Shown: in pieces, positions 1-8,689 of the stretch | Layout: each line of letters begins with the position of its first letter | How positions within the stretch are numbered: the first letter of the stretch is position 1 | Source of the DNA: Nitrospirales bacterium | GTDB lineage: Bacteria > Nitrospirota > Nitrospiria > Nitrospirales > UBA8639 | Direction of reading: 5' to 3' | Length of the DNA: 64,000 bases | Assembly: GCA_020027205.1 (NCBI GenBank) | Contig: JAHRAQ010000009.1 | Span: forward strand, 51,746-115,745 | Translations under genes and position numbers: made by a program | The notes under the pieces: model-generated | Seen by the model: only the letters and a program-made list of their open reading frames with translations | What the model was told of the DNA's origin: nothing | Databases searched by the model: none

Positions 1-306
1 GCCCAGGCAGGCCCTGGCCTCTTTGACGGACAGACTGTCGGATCGAAGATGCACACCGGCCGCGCGAGTGGCGAGAACCAGATCCACGCGGTCATTGATC
101 ACACACGGCACGCGGAAGGGACGCGCCGCCTGCTGAATCGCCTCCACCACCCGCAACAGGTCACGGGTGCCGAGGTCTTTTTCACGAATCTGGATCGTCA
201 TGCCCCGTTCGGGGATGATGTCCGTGAGGAGTCGCACCAAACCGTCCTCGCCGGCGTGACGCCGGTCGGTGATCACGTACAGGGGAGCAAGGCGGCGTGT
301 GGGCAC
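1..306 (-). CDS. thiE: Thiamine-phosphate synthase ThiE, N-terminal part (runs off the window)
   Basis: Couples the thiazole and pyrimidine phosphates to thiamine phosphate in the cytoplasm. Reading the minus strand from a GTG at 306 gives a protein opening PTRRLAPLYVITDRR, followed by QIREKDL and then PCVINDRVDLVLA with AAGVHLRSD. These are the first strands of the ThiE TIM barrel, including the family's R-EK and IND-VDLA motifs. The C-terminal half lies beyond base 1. No ATG is available in frame, so GTG is the best start; no strong Shine-Dalgarno is visible. It follows thiG closely on the same strand, so a thiS-thiG-thiE operon is likely. A possible alternative is the ThiE-like regulator TenI, which cannot be excluded without the C-terminus. 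Confidence 0.8.
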   Translation of the reverse strand, partial: MPTRRLAPLYVITDRRHAGEDGLVRLLTDIIPERGMTIQIREKDLGTRDLLRVVEAIQQAARPFRVPCVINDRVDLVLATRAAGVHLRSDSLSVKEARACLG

Positions 307-342
307 GGAAAGGGGAACGCCCGCGGGGTGGTCACATCGGTC

Positions 343-386
343 TGCGTGATGCCGGCCATTGGCCTGCGTTATGCCGGCCATTGGCC
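343..386. repeat. 22-bp tandem duplication at the thiG/thiE junction
   Basis: Two adjacent 22-base copies (343-364 and 365-386), identical but for one base, contain atgccggccattggcc. The second copy runs into the thiG stop codon. The duplication lengthens the thiG-thiE spacer. Similar short tandem duplications sit at other gene borders in this window. Confidence 0.9.
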
Positions 387-1159
387 TACGCCATGCCGTC
401 CATCGGGCTGCTCGCCGTGGCGTAGAGTTTCCGGGGAATGCGGCCGGCCTTGCAGGCCAGCCGCCCGGCGGTGACCGCGTACTTCATGGCTTCGGCCATG
501 GCAATCGGGTCGGCGGCGCCCGCAATCGCGGTGTTCATCAACACCGCGTCGGCCCCGTATTCCATCGCCAGGGCCGCGTCGGACGCGGTGCCGACGCCCG
601 CGTCGACAATCACGGGCACCTTCACGGTGTCCATGATGATTTGCAGGTTGCAGGGATTGCGAATGCCCAGCCCGGACCCGATGGGCGCCGCCAGGGGCAT
701 GACCGCCGGGCATCCGATATCCACGAGTTTCCGCGCCACCACGGGATCATCGTTGGTGTACGGCAGCACCACAAAGCCCTCCTTGATCAGGATTGTGGCC
801 GCGTCAAGGAGTCCGGCGGTGTCGGGAAACAGGGTGCGCTCGTCGCCGATAACTTCCAGTTTCACCATGTCCGACACGCCGGCCGCGCGGGCCAGCCGCG
901 CATAGCGCACGGCGTCGTCCACGGTGTAGCACCCGGCGGTGTTGGGCAGAATGGTGTACTGTTTGGGGTCGAGATAATCCAGCAGGTTTTCGGCGTTGCG
1001 ATCCGTGATATTGACCCGGCGCACCGCCACCGTCACCACGTCGGCGCCGGAGGCTTCCACGGCGCGGCGCGTTTCCGCAAAGTCCTTGTATTTGCCCGTC
1101 CCCACCCACAAGCGGGAGCGAAACTCCCGCCCGGCGATGACCAACCTGTCGGCGTTCAT
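386..1159 (-). CDS. thiG: Thiazole synthase ThiG
   Basis: Forms the thiazole phosphate ring of thiamine from deoxyxylulose phosphate, dehydroglycine and the thiocarboxylate on ThiS. The 257-aa protein has the family's usual length. Visible hallmarks are the start [19 protein letters not shown], the Schiff-base lysine in [10 protein letters not shown] (about residue 100), [23 protein letters not shown] and the phosphate-binding [20 protein letters not shown] near the C-terminus. Its ATG overlaps the stop of the upstream thiS frame (ATGA), showing tight translational coupling. No dehydroglycine-forming thiH or thiO is seen in the window. Confidence 0.97.
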   Translation of the reverse strand: MNADRLVIAGREFRSRLWVGTGKYKDFAETRRAVEASGADVVTVAVRRVNITDRNAENLLDYLDPKQYTILPNTAGCYTVDDAVRYARLARAAGVSDMVKLEVIGDERTLFPDTAGLLDAATILIKEGFVVLPYTNDDPVVARKLVDIGCPAVMPLAAPIGSGLGIRNPCNLQIIMDTVKVPVIVDAGVGTASDAALAMEYGADAVLMNTAIAGAADPIAMAEAMKYAVTAGRLACKAGRIPRKLYATASSPMDGMA

Positions 1160-1458
1160 GCGGGTACTCCATCTCTTCGCGCCGCGTCCCGGCGCCGGTG
1201 ACGTGGCGCGACGGCGCGCAGGGGATTCCCCGCGAGGCCGCGTTCGGAGCCGCGGCGGGCGCCGCCGCCGATAAAACTCATAATCTCAACACGGTCGCCG
1301 GCGCGCAGGGGGCGGGTGTCGAAGTCCCGCTGTTCGAGTATCTCACGGTTGATTTCCACGGCCACCTGCGCCACGTGCAACTCCAAATCCCGGAGCAGAC
1401 CGCGCACCGTCATGTCCTCACAAACTTCGCGCGAATCGCCATTGACTTGAATATTCAT
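1156..1458 (-). CDS. thiS: Sulfur carrier protein ThiS with an unusual C-terminal extension
   Basis: ThiS is the ubiquitin-like carrier whose C-terminal Gly-Gly is adenylated and thiocarboxylated to feed sulfur to ThiG. Residues 1-66 match the family: [22 protein letters not shown] and [12 protein letters not shown]. ThiS normally stops at GG after about 66 residues. Here the frame stays open for 34 more Arg/Ala-rich residues and ends exactly in an ATGA overlap with thiG. All three frames are open in that stretch, so a frameshift would not create an earlier stop. Either the tail is removed by a peptidase, or it is a mutation that inactivates the carrier, or the consensus base is wrong. Confidence 0.85.
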   Translation of the reverse strand: MNIQVNGDSREVCEDMTVRGLLRDLELHVAQVAVEINREILEQRDFDTRPLRAGDRVEIMSFIGGGARRGSERGLAGNPLRAVAPRHRRRDAARRDGVPA

Positions 1459-1672
1459 GCGTGGAATGCTTCACACAACGCGGGCCGGCGCCCGCCGAAT
1501 CCCGGCCGCCCTCCCGGCACCGCGCGCCGTTCAGGGCCGCCCGGTCGCATCCTACGAGAGCCTCTCCGGCCTTGTCAATTTGGGAACGCGGCCGGAGAAC
1601 GGCGGCGGCGCGGACGGACGTCCCGGTTCGCGCCGGCGGCGGCGCCGGACATCCTTCACTCGACGACACGAC

Positions 1673-2152
1673 ATGGCCACCGCCCACGACGCCAACAACA
1701 CCATTGCCAACATCTTCCTGTCCATGGCGGCGCTGTTACGGGAACAGGGAGAAAATCCGTACCGGGTTCGCGCCTACACGCGCGCCGCCGACACCCTGGC
1801 CCGCCTGGAATCGCCCATTGCCGACATCGCGCGCGCGGGGGACCTCCGCACCCTGCCCGGCATCGGCAAAGACCTTGCGGAAAAAATCCGCGAATATCTG
1901 GACACGGGCGCCATTCAGGCGTATGAGCAACTCAAAACGCCCCTGCCGCCGGCCATTCGTCAATGGGCGCGCCTCCCCGGTCTGTCCGACCCCATTGTGC
2001 ACGATGTGTATTACCGGCTGGGCATTCGCACGCTGGACGATCTGGAAACCCTCGTCCGCTCCCACATGCTGCGCACGCGCCCCGGCGTCCGCGTGACCGC
2101 GGACGAACTGCTCGAAGCCCTTCAACGGTTGCGCGCGGAGTCGATAACGTAA
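1673..2152 (+). CDS. PolX-type N-terminal helix-hairpin-helix domain protein
   Basis: A 159-aa protein that matches only the first domain of bacterial family X DNA polymerases. It has the 8-kDa-like part (NNTIANIFLSMAALLREQGENPYRVRAY) and the first helix-hairpin-helix (LRTLPGIGKDLAEKIREYLDTG), then a second HhH-like section (ARLPGLSDPIVHDVYYRLGI). The palm, thumb and PHP domains of full-length PolX are absent. It probably binds DNA without polymerase activity. The ATG at 1673 is chosen because homology begins there; the long open frame upstream is Arg-rich and unlike the family. It is divergent from thiS. Confidence 0.75.
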   Translation: MATAHDANNTIANIFLSMAALLREQGENPYRVRAYTRAADTLARLESPIADIARAGDLRTLPGIGKDLAEKIREYLDTGAIQAYEQLKTPLPPAIRQWARLPGLSDPIVHDVYYRLGIRTLDDLETLVRSHMLRTRPGVRVTADELLEALQRLRAESIT

Positions 2153-2229
2153 CGCCTTAGCCGTTTCGGCACACGGCTTGCCGGAAATCCGCGCCCCCGC
2201 CGACGCCGCGCGCCCTCCCCGTGGCGAAC

Positions 2230-3540
2230 TTACGACGGGCGCAGGTCACGGAAGACGTTCCAAGTCTTGATCAATTCAATCGCCTTTTGGAGTTGCGCGT
2301 CGCGGGCCATGAGCGCGGCTTCGCGGTCGGGTTGGTCGGCGGCCTTATCGCCGTCCGGCCCGTTGGCCGGCGCGACGCCGGCATTCTGTTCGCGCGACGG
2401 CGTCGCGACCGCATCGGCGTCCCGGTTCACGGCCTCTATCTTGCGCGCTTCCACCACGATGTCCGGTTTCACGCCCACGTCATGGATGGATTTTCCGCTC
2501 GGCGTATAGTACCGGGCCGTCGTCAGCCGAAGCCCCGACCCGTCCGACAACGGAAGAATCGTCTGCACCGACCCTTTGCCGAAGGTGGTCTTCCCGACGA
2601 TGACGGCTTTTTCCCAGTCCTGCATCGCGGCCGCCACGATTTCCGAGGCGCTGGCCGACCCGTGGTTCACCAGGATAATCACGGGATAGGCGGGAGTCTC
2701 CGTCGCCAAACGGGTGTGGTATTCATCTTCCTTGCCGTCCCGTCCCTTGATGGACACGACCAGGGTGTCGGCGTCCAGAAATTGATCGGAGACCCCGACC
2801 GCGGCGGACAACAGCCCCCCAGGATTATTGCGCAAATCCACCACCAGCCCCCGGAGGTCTTTCTCGCGCAACGCCGCCAGTTCGCGGCCCAGGTCGTCGG
2901 GCGTCGATTCCTGGAACTGCGAAATCCTGACGTACCCGACCCGGTCGTCAATGATCCGCGACCGGACGCTGTGAATCTTGATGATGTCCCGGACCACGGT
3001 GAACATCAGCGGCTCCGGGGCGCCTTCCCGCTCCACCGTGATCGTGACCCGCGTCCCCTTCGGCCCGCGCATCCGCCGCACCGCCTCCATCAGCGTGAGG
3101 TCTTTCATCGGTTCATCATCAACCTTCGAGATCACGTCGCCGGCTTCAATCCCCGCCTGATGCGCGGGCGTCCCTTCGATGGGCGCAATCACGGTGATGC
3201 GATGATTCTTCATCCCGATCTGAATACCCAGGCCCCCGAAGGCGCCCTTGGTTTCCACCTGCATTTCCCGGTACATGTCCGGGGTCATGTACGAGGAATG
3301 CGGGTCCAGCGTTTTGAGCAGCCCGCGCACGGCCCCATGCACAAGGTCTTTGGTCTCCAGCGTTTCCACGTAATGTTTCCGCACCTGCGTCAGGACCTCC
3401 GCGAAAATTTTGAGATCCTCGTAGGATTCCTTGGCGTAGCCCGTTTTCTCCACGCCCTTCCCGGCCAGCAACCCCAGCACGAGCGCCCCCATCACCAGAA
3501 ACCCCCACCCCCATGGACGTGCCGAACGTTCCTTTTCCAT
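2230..3540 (-). CDS. Carboxy-terminal processing serine protease, S41 family
   Basis: A periplasmic, membrane-anchored CtpA/Prc-type protease that trims or degrades exported proteins by their C-termini. From the ATG at 3540 (MEKERSARPW) it is 436 aa. An N-terminal signal anchor (residues about 8-30) is followed by a PDZ domain with GLGIQIG and AGIEAGDVISKVD, then the S41 core with VDLRNNPGGLL. The catalytic Ser lies in NHGSASASE and the Lys, 25 residues later, in TFGKGS. The C-terminal tail is charged and low-complexity. It lies downstream of envC on the same strand, an arrangement that links Ctp proteases with peptidoglycan hydrolase control. Confidence 0.95.
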   Translation of the reverse strand: MEKERSARPWGWGFLVMGALVLGLLAGKGVEKTGYAKESYEDLKIFAEVLTQVRKHYVETLETKDLVHGAVRGLLKTLDPHSSYMTPDMYREMQVETKGAFGGLGIQIGMKNHRITVIAPIEGTPAHQAGIEAGDVISKVDDEPMKDLTLMEAVRRMRGPKGTRVTITVEREGAPEPLMFTVVRDIIKIHSVRSRIIDDRVGYVRISQFQESTPDDLGRELAALREKDLRGLVVDLRNNPGGLLSAAVGVSDQFLDADTLVVSIKGRDGKEDEYHTRLATETPAYPVIILVNHGSASASEIVAAAMQDWEKAVIVGKTTFGKGSVQTILPLSDGSGLRLTTARYYTPSGKSIHDVGVKPDIVVEARKIEAVNRDADAVATPSREQNAGVAPANGPDGDKAADQPDREAALMARDAQLQKAIELIKTWNVFRDLRPS

Positions 3541-3635
3541 CGTGGTATCCTGACTCCTTGAAAAGGCGGCCCCCATCGGCCGCCATCCCGTCGCGCGCCC
3601 CGCCCGCGTGTCACACCGGCGCGGCGTTCAGACGC

Positions 3636-4811
3636 TCATCGTTTGGCGAACCACCCCAGGGGGTTCACCGGTTTGGTGCCCTTCCGCAACTCAAAATACA
3701 GCACCACGCGGTCGGTCAACCCGGACGATCCGGCTTCTCCAAGCACCGCGCCACGGGCCACCGCTTCTCCTTTTTTGACCAGCAACCTGGAGGCATGGGC
3801 GTACAACGTGAAGTAATTCGCGCCGTGCTCCAGAATCACGACCAGTCCATAGCCTTTGAGCCAATCCGCATACACCACGTCCCCGTCCGACACGGCCTGA
3901 ATGGCCGTGCCTTCGCTCGTGGCGATTTCAATTCCCTTCTTCTCCACGTAGGTGTCGAACGTCGGATGCTTCTGCCGCCCGAAGGCCCCCACCAGACGGC
4001 CTTCGGCGGGCCACAGCAACGCGCCTTTTCGAAACGCGCCCGACGCGCGTGTTCCGGGAGCCGCGTCGGGCACGCGCCCCCGCTGCTGCAAGGCCTCAAG
4101 CAGGGATTCTTTCCGGTTTTCAGATTGCCGGAGCGTGGCCAGTTTGGCCTCGTGGGATTGCGTCTGTTTCGCCACGCCGGCCAGGACGATCTTTTTTTCG
4201 GACTTGACGGTTTTGATCGACCGCATTTTTTTGTCGGCGCGGCCCTTCTCCTTCACCAGAGTGTCACGCGCCTTCCCGTGTCGCGCGCGCAACGATTTGA
4301 GGCGTGTCATGTCGCGCCGGTGCGCGTCAAGTTCCCGGCGTTCCCATGCGACCAGCGTGGACAGATACAGGAGGCGGCGTTGAAACTGCGCGTAGGAATC
4401 CGCCGCCAGCAACGGGCGAACCCGGCCGGCGCGGCCTTCCATGTGGAGCCGCCGCAACCGGGCCGCCAGCATGGCCTTCCGCTCGTTCATCCTCGACCGC
4501 AGGACGGACTCCTGCGCGCGGAGGGTTTCCATGGTCCGGTCCAGCCGTTTGATGTTCCGCGTGATGACGGTGGCTTCGCCGCGCTTTTTGTGCAGCCGGC
4601 GATCAAGACGCTCAATGGCTTGCAGGACGTTGCCGTGTTTTTTCCGTGACTGATCGCGCCGGTGCCGGGTGGTCTCAATCGTCTGCTTCAACCGGTCAAG
4701 CGTGTCCCTGGCCTTGTCGATTTTTTCCTGAAGCGGCCCCGCCGGGGACGGGGTGACGGCCGCAAGGCCGGCCGACAGCGCCACCGCCGCCGCGATTGCA
4801 ACGTGTTTCAT
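3636..4811 (-). CDS. envC: Murein hydrolase activator EnvC (coiled coil plus LytM/M23 domain)
   Basis: Periplasmic partner of FtsEX that activates septal amidases. From the ATG at 4811 (MKHVAIAAAVALSAGLAAV) it is 391 aa, with a signal peptide and two long charged coiled-coil blocks up to about residue 240. It ends in a LytM-type domain: WPAEGRLVGAFGRQKHP, GIEIATSEGTAIQAVSDGDVVYADWLKGYGLVVILEHG, YAHASRLLVKKGEAV and VVLYFELRKG. As in other EnvC proteins the zinc-ligand set is incomplete (no intact HxxxD), which fits a regulator and not an active peptidase. Its ATG overlaps the ftsX stop (ATGA). Confidence 0.93.
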   Translation of the reverse strand: MKHVAIAAAVALSAGLAAVTPSPAGPLQEKIDKARDTLDRLKQTIETTRHRRDQSRKKHGNVLQAIERLDRRLHKKRGEATVITRNIKRLDRTMETLRAQESVLRSRMNERKAMLAARLRRLHMEGRAGRVRPLLAADSYAQFQRRLLYLSTLVAWERRELDAHRRDMTRLKSLRARHGKARDTLVKEKGRADKKMRSIKTVKSEKKIVLAGVAKQTQSHEAKLATLRQSENRKESLLEALQQRGRVPDAAPGTRASGAFRKGALLWPAEGRLVGAFGRQKHPTFDTYVEKKGIEIATSEGTAIQAVSDGDVVYADWLKGYGLVVILEHGANYFTLYAHASRLLVKKGEAVARGAVLGEAGSSGLTDRVVLYFELRKGTKPVNPLGWFAKR

Positions 4812-5710
4812 CCCTGCCTCGTTTTGATCAGCCCCATGATCGAGAACACGCTGCCCCCGCACCCCAACGCCATGCCGGCCAGCACCAACAACAGAGACAC
4901 CGGGTCGGGGAAAAACGTCAAAATCCGCTCCAGCCCGTCAAACCAGCCCGACGCATACAGTTCAAACCGCAGGAATTCAAACGCGCCTTTCAGCAGCGCC
5001 AGGGCCAGCCCGCCGCCCACGGCGCCCAGCATGGCGCCCTCAATCACATGGGGCACCGCGATAAATCTCCCCGTGGCGCCGATCAGCCGGAGGATTTCAA
5101 TTTCCTCCCTCCGGGCCTGCAGGGACAAATGGACCGTGTTCCCGACAATTGTCACCGTGGCCACGGCCAGAATCACCCCGATCACCACGGCGCCGAATTC
5201 AAAATAACTGACCACCAAGGCCAGCGTGTCGATCCAGTCCTGATGATACCGCACATGCGCCACGCCCGGAAACCCCTCGACGCGTTCCGCGAACGCGCTC
5301 ACGGATTCGGGGGTCTGAAACCCGGGGGACACCGTGACGACAAACGACACGGGCAGCGGGTTGTCCCCCATCTCGCCCAGAAACAGGGCGTCGTCCGGGA
5401 AGGCGTCGCGAAACTCCCGAAGCGCCTGCGCCTTCGACACCACGCTGACCGTCACGGCGGCCGGTTCCTCCCGGAGACGCCGCCGCACCTCGGCCACCGT
5501 CTGTTCCGGCGCGTCGGGATTCAGATAGACGACCACGTCAATGCCGCGCTGCAAACTGCCGGCCAGATTGTGGAGGTTCAGGTACAACAACAGAAACACC
5601 CCGAAGCAGGCGAGGGCGAACGCGGTGGTGACAATGCCGATCGCCACGCTGCCCCGGTACACGCGAAGATTGGTCAGGGCTTCCCGCACCAGATACCAGG
5701 CCCGCATCAT
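4808..5710 (-). CDS. ftsX: Cell division protein FtsX
   Basis: Inner-membrane half of the FtsEX complex, which transmits the ATPase cycle of FtsE to EnvC across the membrane. The 300-aa protein has an N-terminal cytoplasmic segment, TM1 (about residues 20-45), a periplasmic loop of about 120 residues, and three C-terminal helices including VVIGVILAVATVTIVGN. The segment LQARREEIEILRLIGATGRFI is the conserved cytoplasmic coupling region of the family. It overlaps ftsE upstream and envC downstream by four bases each, so the three genes are one translationally coupled unit. Confidence 0.96.
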   Translation of the reverse strand: MMRAWYLVREALTNLRVYRGSVAIGIVTTAFALACFGVFLLLYLNLHNLAGSLQRGIDVVVYLNPDAPEQTVAEVRRRLREEPAAVTVSVVSKAQALREFRDAFPDDALFLGEMGDNPLPVSFVVTVSPGFQTPESVSAFAERVEGFPGVAHVRYHQDWIDTLALVVSYFEFGAVVIGVILAVATVTIVGNTVHLSLQARREEIEILRLIGATGRFIAVPHVIEGAMLGAVGGGLALALLKGAFEFLRFELYASGWFDGLERILTFFPDPVSLLLVLAGMALGCGGSVFSIMGLIKTRQG

Positions 5711-6384
5711 GCCGCCCCCGCGCGCGCGTCGGAGTCGGACACAATCCGCCCCGCGCGCAGATGCAGCACCCGCCCCTGCATCTGCGCCATCACGCGCTGA
5801 TTGTGCGTGGCCAGCAGCACCGTCGTGCCCTGCGCGTGAATCGTTCGAAGCAACGCCGCGATTTCATCCGCCAGGGCCTCGTCCAGATTGCCCGTCGGTT
5901 CGTCGGCCAGCAACAGCACGGGGCGGTTCACAATGGCCCGCGCGATACAGACGCGCTGCTGCTCGCCGGCCGACAGGGCGCCGGCGCGCACCGCCTGTTT
6001 GTGCTCGACGCCGACCGCCTTCAAACTCGCGCCCACGCGCTTCCGCGCTTCGCGCCGTTTCACGCCTTGAATAATGAGGGGCAGGACCACGTTGTCATAC
6101 ACGGTTTTCTGCGGGAGCAACTGAAAGTTCTGCGGCACAAACCCCATGGTGCGGCGCAGGTAGGGAATGTCGACGCCGCGCAACCGGGCCACGTTGCGGT
6201 TCTGCACAAGAATCTGCCCTTCGTCCGGCACCTCCGCGCCGAAAATAACCCGGAGCAGCGTGGTCTTCCCCGCGCCGCTCGGCCCGGCCAGGATGACTTT
6301 TTCCCCTTTGTCGATGTGAAACGTCACGTCATGCAGCGCCGAACAGCGGCCATAGAATTTGGAGACGTGAAACAAACGAATCAT
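5707..6384 (-). CDS. ftsE: Cell division ATP-binding protein FtsE
   Basis: Cytoplasmic ABC ATPase that drives FtsX and, through it, septal peptidoglycan hydrolysis. The protein is 225 aa from the ATG at 6384 (MIRLFHVSKFY). It has Walker A GPSGAGKT (residues 34-41), the Q-loop in FVPQNFQLLP, signature LSAGEQQR, Walker B VLLLADEP and the H-loop in LLATHNQ. The opening MIRLFHVSKFYGR and the short length are typical of FtsE. The previous in-frame ATG is three codons upstream and less FtsE-like. Confidence 0.95.
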   Translation of the reverse strand: MIRLFHVSKFYGRCSALHDVTFHIDKGEKVILAGPSGAGKTTLLRVIFGAEVPDEGQILVQNRNVARLRGVDIPYLRRTMGFVPQNFQLLPQKTVYDNVVLPLIIQGVKRREARKRVGASLKAVGVEHKQAVRAGALSAGEQQRVCIARAIVNRPVLLLADEPTGNLDEALADEIAALLRTIHAQGTTVLLATHNQRVMAQMQGRVLHLRAGRIVSDSDARAGAA

Positions 6385-6391
6385 GGGGACC

Positions 6392-6425
6392 ACCGCTCAC
6401 CGGGCCGTACCGCTCACCGGGCATC
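6392..6425. repeat. 17-bp tandem duplication upstream of ftsE
   Basis: Two adjacent 17-base units (6392-6408 and 6409-6425) share the first 14 bases, accgctcaccgggc. They fill the short spacer between the yraN stop and the ftsE start. Confidence 0.85.
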
Positions 6426-6444
6426 CCGGCGGCGCGCCGGGCCG

Positions 6445-6831
6445 CTACCAGCGCAAATCATCGCCGGACACCTCAAACGCATGTTCAATGTGTTCCAGAA
6501 TCGGCGCGCCGGGCGCCGCGGCGTGATACAAGAGCACGTCAAACCGGCACGGATGATGTTCCAGGTGATGCTCCGCCAGGTATTGCGCGGCCAACTGCAC
6601 AAGTTGCCGCTCCTTGCGCGCCGTCACCGCATGGGACGCGCCGCCGTAGCGCCCCGTGCGGCGCGCCTTGACCTCGACAAAAATCAGCGTCTCCCCGCGC
6701 CGGGCGACAATGTCCAGTTCGCCCCGTCCGACGCGGAGGTTGCGGTCCAGAATCGTATAGCCTTTCCGGCGAAGAAAACGCGCGGCGGTGGCTTCGGCTT
6801 CCCTGCCGAGATGTTGCGCGGCGAGACTCAT
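6445..6831 (-). CDS. YraN/UPF0102 family nuclease-like protein
   Basis: A 128-aa protein of the YraN family, which has a restriction-endonuclease-like fold and is almost always next to rnhB. Visible family features: GREAEATAARFLRRKGYTILDRNLRVGRGELDIVARRG (the E-x-D of the PD-(D/E)XK-like site) and LIFVEVKARR (the ExK). The role is unsettled; a DNA-repair or recombination nuclease is usually assumed. The ATG at 6831 is preferred because it gives an ATGA overlap with rnhB. Confidence 0.9.
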   Translation of the reverse strand: MSLAAQHLGREAEATAARFLRRKGYTILDRNLRVGRGELDIVARRGETLIFVEVKARRTGRYGGASHAVTARKERQLVQLAAQYLAEHHLEHHPCRFDVLLYHAAAPGAPILEHIEHAFEVSGDDLRW

Positions 6832-7490
6832 GCCTCTTCCCGGCGCCCCTCCAGACACCGCCGCACCGGCCCGAAAGCGCGCCGGTGCACCGGGCCGGGG
6901 CCGAATCTCCGGAGCAGTTGGAGATGTTCCGACGTGGGATACCCTTTGTGGCGGTGGAACTGATACCGGGGGTCGCAGTGATGATAGGCGCGCATCATAC
7001 GGTCACGAAACACCTTGGCCAGAATGGACGCCGCCGCAATGGAACAGGACAGCCGGTCGCCCTGAATCACGGACCGGGACGGAATGGCGCCGTCGGCGCC
7101 GAGCGGGCCGTCAATCAACAGGAAATCAGGCGCGACGGCCAGTTGCGCGACGGCCCGCCGCCACGCCAGCCGGGTCGCCCGCAGAATGTTCAGCGCGTCG
7201 ATTTCGGCGGCCGACGCCATGCCGATGCCCCAGGCGCACGCGCGTTGCGTGATGACGGCAAAGAGGGTCTCGCGGTCGGCCGGCGTCACGCGCTTGGAAT
7301 CATCAAGCCCCGGCCACGCGCCCCGGCGGGGCAGCATCACCGCCGCGGCCACCACCGGGCCGGCCAGGGGGCCGCGTCCGGCCTCGTCCACGCCGGCCAC
7401 GCGCCGATACCCGCAGGCGCGCGCGTCCTCTTCAAACGCCCGTGTCGGCCCGGACGCTCCCGCCTCACCGGTGTCACGCGCCGCGCCCAC
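6828..7490 (-). CDS. rnhB: Ribonuclease HII
   Basis: Cleaves the RNA strand of RNA-DNA hybrids and single ribonucleotides embedded in DNA. The 220-aa sequence has the DEAGRGPLAGPV signature (Asp-35, Glu-36), DDSK, LLIDG (Asp-127) and the C-terminal SIAAASILAKVFRD motif, completing the D-E-D-D metal site, plus YQFHRHKGYPTSEH. The first about 25 residues are a non-conserved extension, so the true start may be further in. It lies between rplS and yraN in the classic trmD-rplS-rnhB-yraN order. Confidence 0.96.
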   Translation of the reverse strand: MGAARDTGEAGASGPTRAFEEDARACGYRRVAGVDEAGRGPLAGPVVAAAVMLPRRGAWPGLDDSKRVTPADRETLFAVITQRACAWGIGMASAAEIDALNILRATRLAWRRAVAQLAVAPDFLLIDGPLGADGAIPSRSVIQGDRLSCSIAAASILAKVFRDRMMRAYHHCDPRYQFHRHKGYPTSEHLQLLRRFGPGPVHRRAFGPVRRCLEGRREEA

Positions 7491-7505
7491 GCGACCAACG
7501 GCACG

Positions 7506-7919
7506 TCACGCCGGGTCGGCCGGCGCGGCGGTCTTTGCGGCCGGCGCGGCTTTCGCAGACCCGGGCGAGATTCGGGAAAACTCCCGTTCGGCGACCTTGG
7601 CGTGTTTCCCTTTTTTCTCCCGAAGATAGTACAACTTGGCCCGCCGCACCTTCCCCTTGCGCGCCACGTCGATCTTCGCAATGCTGGGAGAATGCACGGG
7701 AAACACCCGCTCCACCCCCACGCCGTAGGAAATTTTCCGCACGGTGAACGTCTCGTTGCGCTGCCGGCCTTTGCGGGCCAGCACTACGCCCTCGAAAATC
7801 TGGACCCGTTCTTTTTCGCCCTCGATCACTTTTACATGCACACGCACCGTGTCCCCGATGGCGAAATCCGGGACGGCGTTGGCCGGAAAGGTGCTCTCAA
7901 GTTCCTGAAGCCGATTCAT
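7506..7919 (-). CDS. rplS: 50S ribosomal protein bL19
   Basis: A large-subunit protein at the subunit interface. The 137-aa frame starts at 7919 (MNRLQELE) and contains the family core [28 protein letters not shown] and [18 protein letters not shown], with [11 protein letters not shown] 20-residue Ala/Pro/Lys-rich C-terminal tail is longer than usual. Its ATG overlaps the trmD stop (ATGA). Confidence 0.97.
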   Translation of the reverse strand: MNRLQELESTFPANAVPDFAIGDTVRVHVKVIEGEKERVQIFEGVVLARKGRQRNETFTVRKISYGVGVERVFPVHSPSIAKIDVARKGKVRRAKLYYLREKKGKHAKVAEREFSRISPGSAKAAPAAKTAAPADPA

Positions 7920-8689
7920 GACGACACTCCTCCCTCGCGCACGGACGTTTGTGATTCGCCGTCCCGTACCATATCCGACAACCAAGTCCGGTCTTCCCCG
8001 GTCAGCGGCGCGGCCCGCAGCAAATCGGGGCGTTTGGCGTAGGTGTTCCGCAGGGCTGCTTTGCGGCGCCACCGTTGAATCGCCGCATGATTGCCCGACA
8101 GCAGCACCTCGGGCACCCGGTAGCCGCGCACCGTCGGGGGCCTGGTGTAATGGGGAAAATCCAGCAACGGCCCGGCAAAAGATTCCTCGTCCACCGACGC
8201 GGGGTCCCCCACCACGCCGGGCACCAGGCGAACCGCCGCGTCAATCATCACCAGGGCCGACAACTCCCCGCCCGTCAGCACATAATCCCCAAGGGACAGT
8301 TCTTCCGGCTCCAGACGGCTCGTCACCCGCTCGTCGATGCCTTCGTAATGTCCGCAGATCCAGACCAGTTGCCGGGAGTCGAGACTCAATTCCCTGGCCA
8401 GTTGTTGCGTAAAAGGCGTCCCCTGCGGCGACGGCATGATCAGCCTCATGCGGCCGCGCTCCACGCCCAGGGCGTCAATCGCCCGGAAAATCGGCTCGGC
8501 TTTCATCACCATGCCCGCCCCGCCGCCGTAGGGCGTGTCATCGGCCACCCGATGCCGCCCCTCGCTGAAGTCACGAAGATTATGGACTCGAATCGACGCC
8601 AGCCCCTTGGCCTGCGCGCGGCCCACAATGGAGGACGACACCACGTGCTCCACCATGTCGGGAAACAGCGTCAACAGATCACACCGCAT
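7916..8689 (-). CDS. trmD: tRNA (guanine-N1)-methyltransferase TrmD
   Basis: Methylates G37 of tRNAs reading CNN codons and so prevents +1 frameshifting. The 257-aa SPOUT enzyme shows [22 protein letters not shown], the knot segment [35 protein letters not shown] and the C-terminal DFPHYTRP and [12 protein letters not shown]. The ATG at 8689 overlaps the end of rimM by 11 bases; a GTG two codons upstream is possible. Confidence 0.97.
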   Translation of the reverse strand: MRCDLLTLFPDMVEHVVSSSIVGRAQAKGLASIRVHNLRDFSEGRHRVADDTPYGGGAGMVMKAEPIFRAIDALGVERGRMRLIMPSPQGTPFTQQLARELSLDSRQLVWICGHYEGIDERVTSRLEPEELSLGDYVLTGGELSALVMIDAAVRLVPGVVGDPASVDEESFAGPLLDFPHYTRPPTVRGYRVPEVLLSGNHAAIQRWRRKAALRNTYAKRPDLLRAAPLTGEDRTWLSDMVRDGESQTSVREGGVSS

